Assembly (NCBI GenBank): GCA_030522415.1
Contig: CM060126.1
Span: 11,916,852-11,980,851 of the forward strand
Direction of reading: 5' to 3'
DNA: 64,000 nt
Source: Channallabes apus
Lineage: Eukaryota > Chordata > Actinopteri > Siluriformes > Clariidae
Shown: one piece after another, positions 21,734-32,748 of the stretch
Numbering within the stretch: the stretch's first letter is position 1
Layout: each line of letters opens with the position of its first letter
The notes under the pieces: generated by a model
Seen by the model: only the letters and a program-made list of their open reading frames with translations
Told to the model about the DNA's origin: nothing
Database searches by the model: none
Program-made: the position numbers and the translations under genes

Positions 21734-22036
21734 TCACTTACATGTAGGCTATAGTATCTGCTTCATGCCTTCAAAGAATGCGAAGAGAATTTAGGAGACT
21801 TGTCAAAAAATATATATTTTTGTTTTGATGTCAGTTGTTCTGAAATATCACCATGGCAATCTAGCCATCAGCTTTCTTAATGCATGCCTGCATATTCTGA
21901 CACAAGGATAATGTATTTGTTGTGTAGCTGTTTTAAAGCAGCGCTTTAAGTTACATTTTGATATTTAGCTTGTATGAGGGGAACTATGGTGTCATTTTTG
22001 TACCAAAAATGTTAGCGAAAACTCCACGAACTCTCT
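21734..22036. other. Unassigned sequence
   Basis: No coding or repeat signal recognised. Confidence 0.3.
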
Positions 22037-22442
22037 GTGTTAACTGCCACAGCCAATCAGAAGCTGGAGGCGGGAACATTCTAATCTTGTTTCTTATTGG
22101 CTGATTAGCAGCTGGAGGCGGAGATATTATAATTACCGCTTCATTACTGGTGCATTTAAATAAGTGCGCGAGTGAGGGTGGGACCTGATGCGGAAAACGC
22201 CTACGTTTATTGCTCAGGTACAGACGTAACGTGATATGAACCAGCCAATGGGAAACAGGCATCCTTCAAATGTTTAGCGCGTGCAGGGGTGGTGTGACTC
22301 AGCAGCCGGTAAACGGTTGTGTGTAAATTCAGAGGAGTGAAGACACGCTGCTGAGCTACAGATGAGGAGGAAAGCAGTCTCTGAGGGACAGAGGAGAAGA
22401 CTCTGAAATGTAAAATACCTGCAAGCTCAAGAGACAATGACG
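22037..22442 (+). promoter_or_regulatory. Candidate CCAAT-rich promoter and first exon
   Basis: CCAAT boxes lie at 22053-22057, inverted at 22096-22100, and at 22243-22247. Two copies of AGCTGGAGGCGG (about 22062 and 22110) sit beside the first two. The region is richer in CG than its surroundings. It ends in ACAATGACG followed by GTAAGA at 22443, a good splice donor. This is what a vertebrate promoter with a short first exon looks like, possibly with an ATG just before the intron. No downstream exon was identified, and it may instead be the 5' region of an unrecognised transposon or of the adjacent L2. Confidence 0.35.
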
Positions 22443-22849
22443 GTAAGATATTTTTTATAGTTATTTTAATTCTTATTGTTGTTGCTGTAAACAAAGCTCA
22501 TTTATTAATACTGCCACGTTCGTCTGTCGCAAATCTCAGATTACGTTTTTCTTTTAAATCTAAGATCTTAATGTGTTCTTTTCTTCTCTCTTCCAATCGA
22601 CCCGAATGTTGCTGTTGCTGTTGGTGACGTAGCATCCTGTTTTCGTATAGTTGCCGTGAAAGTTTCGCGTTTGTATCAGCGTTTAAATTACATCGCTTTA
22701 TACAATAACAATATTAATAGCAACTACCTTTTACATCTCCATACTACTCGGCTTCGCCTTTTTTTCTGCAATTTTTGGAAAACGCGCGAGTTTCCTCGTC
22801 TAAGAACAACAAACGGAATTCATCTCCAAACAACTAAAACTCCGACAAT

Positions 22850-23737
22850 GAGGTACGTTATAATGTCTACCATTCAGCTTGTTCAGTATGTAAAGTGCAG
22901 GATCTTTAGACATTCTTCCTCCGTCATTAGTGATAATTTTATTTGTGATAGGTGTGTGTGAGCACTCGGACGGAGAAGATATCAGCGTTAGAGGAGTGCA
23001 TCCAGACTTTAAAGAGTGTTAGAGAGTGTGAGAGCAGCGTTATTCCTGTAGCGGACAGTCTGGGTGCCGCAGGCGGAGATAATCAGCCCCCGGCTCCGGC
23101 ATTAGAGCCCTCAAAGCGGGGCGAGTGGGTGACGACTCGGCGGCATACTCGTTCAGCCAAAGGTAACGCTAAGGCTAGCCCACCGGAGCACACCTCCTCT
23201 GCGCTTTACGTGTCCAACAGGTTTGCTCTCCTCAGTGCTGCACCCGCTGAGAAACCTGAAAGAGCTCTGTTTATAGGAGACTCTATACTGAGGCACGTGA
23301 AATTAGCTAGACATTTAGGGGCGCCAGCGGCAGTGGTTAGGTGTATCCCGGGAGCCAGAGCACCGGACAAGGTAATCTTAGGGCTCTAGGACAGCAAAGG
23401 TTCTCTAAGATAGTGGTACATGCTGGAGCTAAATGATATACGCCTTCGTCAGTCAGAGGTTAGTAAGAGTAACTTTACAGAGGTGTTTAAATTAGCGAAG
23501 GCGATGTCCGATGAAGTAATATGCTCTGGTCCCATCCCAATGAGACGTGGCGACATAGCTTACAGCAGGTTATGGTCGCTGAACCGCTGGATGTCCAGGT
23601 GGTGCTCCGAAAATAATGTGGGCTTTATAGATAATTGGAAGACCTTTGAGGGCAAAGCTGGCCTGTTAGGGCGGGACGGTGTCCATGCCACTCGGGAAGG
23701 TGCTGCTCTCATTTCCTGTAGTCTAGTTAATCGGTGA
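22850..23737 (+). pseudogene. L2 LINE ORF1 with SGNH/GDSL esterase-like domain
   Basis: Three frames assemble one protein: an N-terminal part ending in FICDRCV (22850-22961), then KISALEECIQTLKSV (coiled-coil-like) and ALFIGDSILRHVKLARHL (22952-23389), then NDIRLRQSEVSKSNF through [16 protein letters not shown] (23420-23737). GDSI is the nucleophile block of SGNH hydrolases, HAG(T)ND the middle block (frame broken near 23420-23435) and DGVH the catalytic Asp-His block. Esterase-type ORF1 proteins are known from the CR1/L2 group, where they bind RNA or lipid. At least two single-base indels disrupt the frame, so no functional protein is expected. Confidence 0.75.
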
Positions 23738-23833
23738 CAATCCAGAGCCCAGGCCAGGGAGCAGACAGACAGGCTAAATCAACCATCTGCTAGCTGCATA
23801 GAGTCGTCACACAGGGTTCACCATATTGAGACT

Positions 23834-26800
23834 GTGTCTGTTCCCCGATGTAAGGAAAAATGTAGAAAGACTCAGAAAGTCTGTTTCAATAATCTAATTA
23901 ACATAAAGTCCACGAACTCCGATCATACTGAATGCACAGCCAGCACCTCTGATCTGAAGCTAGGATTGTTAAATATTAGATCTCTCGCATCAAAAGCGGT
24001 TATTGTTAATGAAATTATCACAGATCAGGCGTTTGATATACTCTGTTTAACTGAAACATGGGTTAAACAGGACGAGTATGTAGCTCTAAATGAAGCTAGT
24101 CCTCCTGGGTACAGCTACATACACCAGCCTCGGTTAACTGGTAGAGGTGGAGGCGTCGCAGTTATTCATAATGATAATCTGTCTATCATAGAAAAACACG
24201 GACACAAATTTAACTCATTTGAAATTCTTTATAGTAACATAAGTGTACTTAAGTATATTACTGTAAGTCAGCTGAGTCAATTCCACTAATTATAATTTAC
24301 AGACCTCCAGGGCCGTATTCTGAATTTCTTAGTGAATTTGCGGATTTCATCTGAGACCTGGTCGTTTCTGTAGACAAAGCGTTAATTGCTGGAGATTTTA
24401 ACATTCATTTTGAGAATACAGAAGACCCTCTGAGAACAGCATACTGGACTCCGTAGGTGTAAATCAGTGTGTAGTAGGACCCACTCATAAAGCAGGTCAC
24501 ACTTTAGACTTAATAATATTTTTCGGATTAATTATAAGAAATTTATTGACATTTCCACTGTGTGAAATTATCTCAGATCACTATCTTGTCTCCATTCAAG
24601 TGTGTCACAGTGATAATGTACGCACAGCACCGCGCTACCGTATTAAACGTACTTTCACATCAACTACCAAACAGAGTTTTATCAGTAATCTCCCAGAGTT
24701 ACCAACTTCGATTAGGTCACCGTCTGACCTCACAGAACTCGATCAGGCGACAAGTGGCATCAAACTAAATTGTTAGTATTTCAAATAGCATGGAAAGAGA
24801 GCATCCTGAACTATAGGAAAGCTCTTAGTGTAGCTAGATCAACGTATCTCTCCACTCTTATAGAAGAAAATAAAAATAATCCTAGATTTTTATTTAATAC
24901 CATAGCCAAATTAACCAGAAATAAGACCACTACAGAAATCTCCACAACAACATCATGCAATACCAAGGACTTCATGAACTTTTTAAATAATAAAATTGTA
25001 AATATCAGGCATAAAATTGAGGCTTTGAAACCGAACAATGTAATTGATACAGATGTTAACCTAGCCATGTCAGATTCAAACCTAGAATACTTTACTCCTC
25101 TTGAAGAGAATGAACTAATTTCACTCATCTCTTCTGCAAATTCATCAACCTGTATATTAGATCCTATACCGACACATTTTCTTAAACAGATAGTACCAGT
25201 AATAACAGAACCGCTGTTGAGAATAATTAATTCCTCACTCAGCATTGGTTATGTTCCAAAATCTTTTAAATTAGCAGTTATCAAACCAATAATTAAGAAA
25301 CCTGACCTCGACCCCTGTCAGCTGTCCAATTACAGGCCAATATCAAACCTCCCCTTTATCTCTAAGATTCTGGAAAAGATAGTAGCAGAGCAGCTATGCT
25401 CATATCTACATAGAAATGGCATACATGAACTGTATCAGTCAGGATTTAGGCCTCATCACAGCACAGAAACAGCACTCGTTAAAGTAGTAAATGACCACCT
25501 ATTGGCCTCTGATCAGGGTTGTGTAACTATGCTTGTATTACTCGACCTCAGTGCAGCTTTTGACACCATCGATCATGCTATTCTTCTTCACAGATTAGAA
25601 AATGTAGTAGGAATTAAGGGTAGAGCCCTCTCCTAGCTCAGATCCTATTTGACCGATCGTTATCAGTATGTAGACTTAAATGGTGATTATTCTGCATGTT
25701 CTCTAGTGGAGTTTGGCGTTCCGCAGGGTTCAGTTTTAGGCCCACTGCTTTTTTCCCTTTACATGCTTCCTCTGGGCAACATAATCCGTAAGCATGGTAT
25801 TAGTTTTCATTGTTATGCTGACGACACACAGCTATACGTCTCAACAAAACCTGATGAGAAAAACCATCTTACTAAAGTTGAGCAATGTGTGTTAACCTAG
25901 CCATGTCAGATTAAAACCTAGAATACTTTACTCCCCTTGAAGAGAATGAACTAATTTCACTCATCTCTTCTGCAAATTCATCAACCTGTATATTAGATCC
26001 TATACCGACACATTTTCTTAAACAGATAGTACCAGTAATAACAGAACCGCTGTTGAGAATAATTAATTCCTCACTCAGCATTGGTTATGTTCCAAAATCT
26101 TTTAAATTAGCAGTTATCAAACCAATAATTAAGAAACCTGACGTTGACCCCTGTCAGCTGTCCAATTACAGGCCAATATCAAACCCCTCCCCTTTATCTC
26201 TAAGATTCTGGAAAAGATAGTAGCGGAGCAGCTATGCTCATATCTACATAGAAATGGCATACATGAACTGTATCAGTCAGGATTTAGGCCCCATTACAGC
26301 ACAGAAACAGCACTCGTTAAAGTAGTAAATGACCTCCTATTGGCCTCTGATCAGGGTTGTGTAACTATGCTTGTATTACTCGATCTCAGTGCAGCTTTTG
26401 ACACCATCGATCATGCTATTCTTCTTCACAGATTAGAAAATGTAGTAGGAATTAAGGGTAGAGCCCTCTCCTAGCTCAGATCCTATTTGACCGATCGTTA
26501 TCAGTATGTAGACTTAAATGGTGATTATTCTGCATGTTCTCTAGTGGAGTTTGGCGTTCCGCAGGGTTCAGTTTTAGGCCCACTGCTTTTTTCCCTTTAC
26601 ATGCTTTCTCTGGGCAACATAATCCGTAAGCATGGTATTAGTTTTCATTGTTATGCTGACGACACACAGCTATACGTCTCAACAAAACCTGATGAGAAAA
26701 ACCATCTTACTAAAGTTGAGCAATGTGTGCAGGACATAAGAAATTGGATGCTAATTAACTTCCTTCTGCTTAATCCGGATGAGACAGAAGTTCTACTCAT

Positions 26801-26869
26801 AGGACCGCATACAGCTAGAAGTAAAATCTTAGATCACACCGTAACTTTACATGGCCTTTCTGTTCCATC
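23834..26869 (+). pseudogene. L2 LINE ORF2 (endonuclease and RT), decayed, before the Gypsy insertion
   Basis: Starts [18 protein letters not shown]. The endonuclease has [26 protein letters not shown], the GRGGGVAVIH segment and, after a frameshift near 24265, the GDFNIHFEN and [11 protein letters not shown] motifs. A deletion joins 24754 to the linker near 24763. The RT runs from 24770 with [17 protein letters not shown] and [14 protein letters not shown], has a TAG in place of a Trp codon at about 25635, and continues with [14 protein letters not shown] and YADDTQLYV. The RT portion is then present a second time (25891-26728) with the same TAG. Compare the open ORF at 48040-51024. Confidence 0.88.
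25055..26728 (+). repeat. ~836-bp tandem duplication inside the L2 RT
   Basis: Sequence from GTTAACCTAGCCATGTCAGA at 25055 to 25890 is repeated from 25891 to 26728. By eye there are about ten substitutions plus a small insertion near 26185. Both units contain the same TAG stop. The junction has only two to four bases of shared sequence. Confidence 0.9.
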
Positions 26870-27275
26870 TGTCATGCACACTCAGCCGCGACCGGCATTA
26901 GGACCCGGAAGTAAGACGGTCGCGAACCTGAAACCATAAAAGGAAACAAGATGGCGCCGCACATCGCTCTGTCATTGAGTTATGCCCAGGTCTTTTCGGA
27001 ATCGTTCCCGTATATGTGAGTACTCACTTTCTTGGCTATCTTTTCAGACTGAGTGTGTGTTTATAGGACTAGGGTTAGATTGTGTCTTTCCTTTGCTCAT
27101 TGAGTGTGAGAGTCCTTATAGCAAATCGCGTGATTATCCTGCCCGCTCATGTTTATCCGCGTTTGGGTTTACCATTCACGCTACAGGGCTAACTGCTAAA
27201 GCTATCTGGTCATCCCGGTTTGTTCGTGACAGATAGCACGATCATCATTCTGGTCATCCCGGTTAGTTCGTGATA
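26870..27275 (+). repeat. 5' LTR of the Gypsy element
   Basis: 406 bp. CATAAAAGGA near 26936 is a plausible TATA-like box. A 27-bp direct repeat (TCTGGTCATCCCGGTTTGTT... at 27205-27231 and 27249-27275) forms the end of the LTR. Gag begins only two bases after the LTR. Confidence 0.93.
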
Positions 27276-27277
27276 GA

Positions 27278-28400
27278 ATGACCAAAGCAGTAAACCCAGC
27301 GGATCATGCCCGCCTCTGCGATGTGGTTGACCAGCATGGTTTGCTCATCAATACGCTAACCGCGGAGCTCGATTCTCTGCGCCGGAGTGTCCAAGACATC
27401 GCGGCCTTGCGCCGCGAGGTCGCGGAGCTTAGGCAGGAGAACGCGAGCCTCCGGGCGTCGGTTGATGGGCTGGCTAGCGGCCCGCCCGCCGCAGCGGTCG
27501 CAGCGCCGCACCACCCCCCTGCCCCCCCTTCTGATGTTTTTTTAGCTCTTCCAGACAAATGGGATGGCACGGATGGGAAATGCAGTGTGTTTTTAACATC
27601 GCTGGAATTGGTGTTTGAGTTCAATGCCACCAAGTACTCCACCGACCGGCTGCGCATTGCACTCCTCGTCTCGTTGCTATCAGGGCAGGCAGCAGAGTGG
27701 GCCACAGACACCGCACACTCCTATAATTAATTCACCCGTCAGCTCAAGCTAACGTTTGAACATCCCGCGGGCAAGGTGGAGACCGACACAAAGCTCTACC
27801 ACCTGCGGCAGGGAGGACTGTCCGTGAGTAAATACACTGCCGAGTTCCGGACCCTCGCCATCCAGACATCCTGGGGAGACGCAGCCCTCCGGACATCCTA
27901 CTTCGAGGGGCTGGCTAATCGCATCAAAGATGAGCTAGCCGGACGAGAGCTCCCAGCCACACTGGAGGGGCTAATCCAGCTAGCCCTCCGGATCGACCAG
28001 CGCCTCCTATCCCGTCCGAAGCCAGCACCTCGAACCCTGCCGCCACAATCCACTTACGCCTACACTGCACCAAGGCCACCAACCACCGTCACCACCGCTC
28101 TCCCTGGACGTGTCGGATCTCCACCCCCTGCCGTGGTTGACACCGGAGCCAGGGAACCCATGCAGCTAGGGCGCGCCTCCCTGACTGTGGCGGAACGCGA
28201 GAGACGTTACCGCGAGGGTTCTGTGCGCCTACTGCGGCTCAGCAGCGCACCATCGAGCGACCTGCCCGTCCCGTCCGGGAAACGCCCAAACCCGGTGAGA
28301 GAGAGGAGAGACTCCCCGGGTACCATCCATCTCTCCGCTACCACCGATAACACCGCCACTCGACTCACGGTCCAGGTAACCCTCCATCTTGGCCACAGAC
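27278..28400 (+). pseudogene. Gypsy Gag with coiled-coil-like start and displaced zinc knuckle
   Basis: The ORF starts MTKAVNPADHARLCDVVDQH and contains heptad-like ELRQENASLRASVDGL, a capsid-like region (FLALPDKWDGTDGKC, then LSGQAAEWATD) and FRTLAIQTSWGDAALRTSYF. A TAA at 27728-27730 stands where a Gln codon is likely, and the same frame then resumes. A CCHC knuckle (CAYCGSAAHHRATC, 28224-28265) is readable only one frame over, so indels flank it. Gag packages the RNA. The start is taken at the first ATG after the LTR because upstream sequence is LTR. Confidence 0.82.
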
Positions 28401-31400
28401 GGGTCAGAAGTACCGCGTTCATCGATTCTGGTGCCGCGGGTAACTTCATTGACTCAACGTATGCCAGAGGATTGGGGGTAAGTCAGTGAAAATCAACTCA
28501 GTCGACGGGCGGCCCCTCTCATCCAGCCCCATCACCCAGCAGACACCACCCATCACTCTCATCCTCGGCCAACATCAGGAGTCTATCCAATTTCACCTTA
28601 CACCCATCATCCTCGGCTACCCCTGGCTCTTACAGCACGACCCACTCATCTCCTGGTCTCAGAACCGGATCCTTCAGTGGGGGCCGACCTGCACCAACTT
28701 ATGCCTACAGGCCCAGGCTGGGACGTGTTCCAGGGAGTCCAAGGCCCCCGACGTCGACATCCACGCCATTCCGCCACCATATAGAGACCTGGCTGAGGTG
28801 TTCTGCAAACGCCGGGCCAGCCATCTACCACCTCATCGACCTTACGACCTAGCCATCGAACTCCAGCCAGGCTCCAGCCCCCCCCGTGGCCATCTCTACT
28901 CCCTCTCTACCAGCGAGACCCAGGCTATGGAGGAGTATGTCGCCAGCGCCCTGCCAAATGGCACCATCAGGCCCTCCTCCTCACCGGCTGCCGCTGGGTT
29001 CTTCTTTGTAAAGAAAAAAGGGGGCGAACTTCATCCGTGTGTCGACTATCGGGGGCTTAACAAGATCACCATCAGAAATCGTCACCCTTTGCCTCTTACC
29101 AACTCAGCCCTGGACGCCCTCTCTGGTGCCACCATGTTCACTAAGTTGGACCTCCGGAGCGCCTACAACTTGGTGCGCATCAGAGAGGGTGATGAGTGGA
29201 AGACGGCCTTCATCACCCCTACCGGACACTATGAGAGCCTGGTCATTCCATTTGGTCACCCTCGGCCTTCCAGTGTTTCATCAAGGACGTCCTCAGGGAC
29301 ATGCTAGGCTGATGGGTGTTCGTCTACCTAGATGACATTTTAATATACTCACGCACCCCCGAGGAACACACAAAACACGTTCGAGCTGTCCTTAAGAGAT
29401 TGCTCGCCCACCAGCTGTACTTTAAGTTGGAAAAGTGTGCTTTTCACGAGCACTCCACCACGTTCCTGGGTTTTGTTATCTCTCCCCAGGGTGTGGCCAT
29501 GGACCCGCAGAAGCTGGAGGTTGTACGTCACTGGCCCCTACCCAGGACACTCAAGCAGCTCCAACGCTTTCTCGGGTTTGCGAACTTTTATCACTCACTG
29601 CACTTACCAGGCTCTCCAACCATTCCTTTCAACTCAACCCTACCGCCATCTCAGCATTCCACCGACTCTGTCACCTGTTCACCACCGCCCCGATTCTCCT
29701 CCATCCGGATGCCAGCCAACCGTTCGTTGTGGAGGTGGACGCGTCGGAAGTGGGCGCCGGCGCTGTTCTCTCACAACGAAGTCCAGACCAGAAGCTACAC
29801 CCCTGTGGCTTTTACTCCAAAAAGTTTAACCCCACTCAGCAGCGATACGGAGTAGGGGACCGTGAACTGTTGGGCATAAAGTGGGCCTTGGAGGAGTGGC
29901 ATCACTGGCTCCAGGGTGCCAGTGAGCCATTCATTGTCTGGACGGATCATCAGAACCTCATCACCATCCGCAACCTCAAGCAGCTGAACCCACGACAGGC
30001 ACGGTGGGCCCTGTTCTTCGAACAGTACGATTTCGATCTTTCGTACCGCCCGGGGTCAAAGAACACAAAGGCCGACGCCCTCTCCCGTCAATACGAACGA
30101 GAGGCGCCCCAGGCGGAGCCCGTGCCTGTCCTTCCACCCACCCGGATCATCGCACCCCTGCACTGGGATATGGAAACGAGGGTCCGCCAGGCACTGACCA
30201 GCGAACCCACACCGGCAGGTGTGCCGCCCGGGCGGCTCTACGTTCCCACTCAACTCCGGCCCGAAGTCCTCCAGTGGGGTCATTCTTCGCCCGTCGCGGG
30301 CCACCAGGGAACCCGGAGAACCCTCACCTTCGTGGGACGGGCCTTTTGGTGGCCTTCGATGAGGAGGGAGGCTACCGAGTTCGTCCGGGCGTGCCCAGTG
30401 TGCGCCAGGGCCAAAGACTCCAACCAACCAACACCGGGGGAGCTTCAACCACTTCCAGTTCCTCGTCGGCCCTGGTCGCACATTGCCATCGACTTCATCA
30501 CGGGCCTGCCGATCTCCGAAGGAAGAGACGTCATCCTCACCATCGTGGACCGCTTCTCCAAGGCAGTGCACCTGGTGGCCCTCACCGGACTCCCGTCAGC
30601 CAAAACCACAGCCGAGCTGATATTGGAACACGTAGTCCGATTGCATGGGTTCCCTAAGGACATCGTCTCGGACAGAGGTCCCCAGTTCACCGCCCGGTTC
30701 TGGAAGGCCTTCTGCCGTCTGATCGATTCGTCCTGCAGTTTGTCCTCTGGCTACCACCCCCAGACGAACGGTCAGACGGAGCGAACCAACCAACAGCTGG
30801 AGCGCTACCTAAGATGTTTTGTGTCGGATCGCCAGCGCTCCTGGGCCCGCTACCTCAAGTGGGCCGAATTATCACACAACCTTCACGTCTCCTCAGCCAC
30901 CAACCTGAGCCCATTCGAGGTGTGCTATGGTTTCCAGCCTCCGATGTTCACCCACCAGGAACCGGAGGTTGATGTACCATCGGCCCAACAGTTGGTTCGC
31001 TGGTGCCGGCGGCTATGGCACCAAGCCAACCTCGCCATCCGACACACCAACGCCAACTATGTGGCCCAACACTGCCGTCGGCACCCTCCGGGACGGTTGT
31101 ACCACGTAGGTGACAAAGTGTGGCTATCAACCAAAAACCTCCACCTGCACACAGAGTCAAAAAAGTTATCACCAAGGTTCATCGGGCCATACCGCATTAC
31201 TCTCAGGATCAACCCTGTCACCTACCGGCTCCAGCTGCCTGCGGCGCTCCGGATCCACCCTGTTTTCCACACCTCACAGCTGAAACCATTCACCACCTCA
31301 CCCATGGTTCCACCCACCCCCCCTGCTCCTCCTCCCCGAATCATTGACGGCGGTCCCGCCTACACCGTGCGACGGATCCTCGACTCACGCCCTCGGGGCA

Positions 31401-31630
31401 GGGGCACCCAGTATCTGGTCGACTGGGAGGGCTACGGCCCAGAGGAGCGGTCCTGGGTCCCAGCTCGCTTCATCCTCGACTCCGGGCTCATTAGGGACTA
31501 CTGTCACCAGGTATCCTCCACCCCTGGACCGTCCGGAGTCGGTCCTGGACGGGGGGGTACTGTCATGCACACTCAGCCGCGACCGGCATTAGGACCCGGA
31601 AGTAAGACGGTCGCGAACTTGAAAGCATAA
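28401..31630 (+). pseudogene. Gypsy Pol: protease, RT, RNase H, integrase, chromodomain
   Basis: Protease: [12 protein letters not shown] (28420-28455), followed by a one-base loss near 28482. [33 protein letters not shown], then after a frameshift near 29252 and a TGA before it, [11 protein letters not shown] (YLDD catalytic site, about 29320-29350). RNase [32 protein letters not shown]. Integrase: HH-CC finger ([12 protein letters not shown], then CPVCARAK), [19 protein letters not shown], and the glutamate in [11 protein letters not shown]. Chromodomain: [15 protein letters not shown], then [18 protein letters not shown]. From 29595 the frame is open for about 680 codons and runs 70 bp into the 3' LTR. 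Chromodomains steer integration to modified histones in related elements. Confidence 0.92.
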
Positions 31631-31966
31631 AAGGAAACAAGATGGCGCCGCACATCGCTCTGTCATTGAGTTTTGCCCAGGTCTTTTCGGAATCGTTCCC
31701 GTATATGTGAGTACTCACTTTCTTGGCTATCTTTTCAGACTGAGTGTGTGTTTATAGGACTAGGGTTAGATTGTGTCTTTCCTTTGCTCATTGAGTGTGA
31801 GAGTCCTTATAGCAAATCGCGTGATTATCCTGCCCGCTCGTGTTTATCCGCGTTTGGGTTTACCATTCACGCTACAGGGCTAACTGCTAAAGCTATCTGG
31901 TCATCCCGATTTGTTCGTGACAGATAGCACGATCATCATTCTGGTCATCCCGGTTAGTTCGTGACA
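31561..31966 (+). repeat. 3' LTR of the Gypsy element
   Basis: 406 bp, preceded by the purine run ACGGGGGGG that would prime plus-strand synthesis. It ends TGACA before CCATC and resumes the L2 sequence at 31972. Confidence 0.93.
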
Positions 31967-32248
31967 CCATCAAGTGCAACAGTACAAGACCTCGGCATGA
32001 TTATAGATTCCAGCCTTTCATTTGAAGCTCATGGAGATAACATCACCAGGATAGCATTCTTTCACCTCAGAAATATTGCCAAGATAAGAAATATATTGTC
32101 GCTAAATGATGCAGAAAAACTAATTCATGCTTTTATCACTTCTAGGTTGGACTATTGTAATGCCTTACTGCCTGGTTGTTCTGTTAGGTGCATAAACAAG
32201 CTTCAGCTAGTCCAGAATGAAGCTCTACATCTAACTTGTCTCCAATAA
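31967..32248 (+). pseudogene. L2 ORF2 remainder after the Gypsy element
   Basis: Reads [20 protein letters not shown], then RNILSLNDAEKLIHAF and [14 protein letters not shown], continuing the RT thumb region interrupted at 26869. After LQLVQNEA it jumps to 3' UTR sequence, so the last ~150 codons present at 48040 are lost. The 3' UTR runs from about 32250 to 32598. Confidence 0.85.
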
Positions 32249-32748
32249 CTACTGGGCTCCATTTTAACATCAATTAACATCAACTATTATAGCTGAACCT
32301 AACACTTAACACTGTATAAATGCAGATCATTTCCTGCTATCTGTTTCACCCAGATGAGGATGGGTTCCCTGTTGAGTCTGGTTCCTCTCAAGGTTTCTTG
32401 CTATTACCATCTCAGGGAGTTTTGCCTTGCCACTGTCGCCCTCGGGCTTGCTCACCAGGGACTATCTGAACATTTTGATTCATACACATTCACATTCCAT
32501 ACAAACTTAAATAATTCTTTTGATTGTGTAAAGCTGTTTTGAGACAATGTCAATTGTTAAAAGCGCTATACAAATAAAACTGAATTGAATTGAATGAATG
32601 CACAAAGTTGTTTACTGCCTGTTTGGAAGAGGATCTTTCTTGGATACAGTGGACCGTCCATTTTGCCATGTTTTAGATTTGACTTAATTGCACTAAGACA
32701 TTAGGATTCTGAACTAAAAGTTTAAGTTATTTGTACACATACATTATA

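Larger units (their letters stand above)
26870..31966 (+). mobile_element. Ty3/Gypsy chromovirus, complete with both LTRs
   Basis: Two 406-bp LTRs (TGTCA...TGACA; the 5' copy ends TGATA) bound a 5.1-kb element, flanked by the 5-bp duplication CCATC (26865-26869 and 31967-31971). Rejoining the flanks restores the L2 coding sequence as seen at 48.7 kb. The interior encodes Gag, protease, RT, RNase H, integrase and a C-terminal chromodomain, the order and content of chromoviruses. By eye the LTRs differ at six sites, so insertion was fairly recent. At least one stop and several frameshifts make this copy non-autonomous. Confidence 0.95.
22650..32598 (+). mobile_element. L2-clade LINE, plus strand, interrupted by a Gypsy element
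   Basis: Order: ORF1 (about 22850-23737), ORF2 endonuclease (23834-24770), RT (24770-26869, with an internal ~836-bp tandem duplication), then the Gypsy element (26870-31966), then the rest of RT (31967-32248) and the 3' UTR to the GAATTGAATTGAAT tail at 32598. It is closely similar to the minus-strand copy at 47055-51294. Decay includes several frameshifts, a ~150-bp deletion at 24755, a shared TAG stop in both duplicated RT parts, and a deletion of the RT C-terminus at about 32222. The exact 5' end is uncertain. Confidence 0.88.

Noticed and set aside
24811..25245. 144-codon minus-strand frame, also seen inverted at 49466-49900
   Set aside because: It is the antisense of the L2 RT linker in both LINE copies. 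Its conservation follows from the real ORF2.
27304..27711. Minus-strand open frame of 135 codons
   Set aside because: It is the antisense of the Gypsy Gag coding region, and its GC-rich codons explain the lack of stops.
30004..30690. Several long frames on both strands inside the Gypsy Pol region
   Set aside because: They overlap the clear integrase/RNase H frame, show no domains and are by-products of GC-rich sequence.
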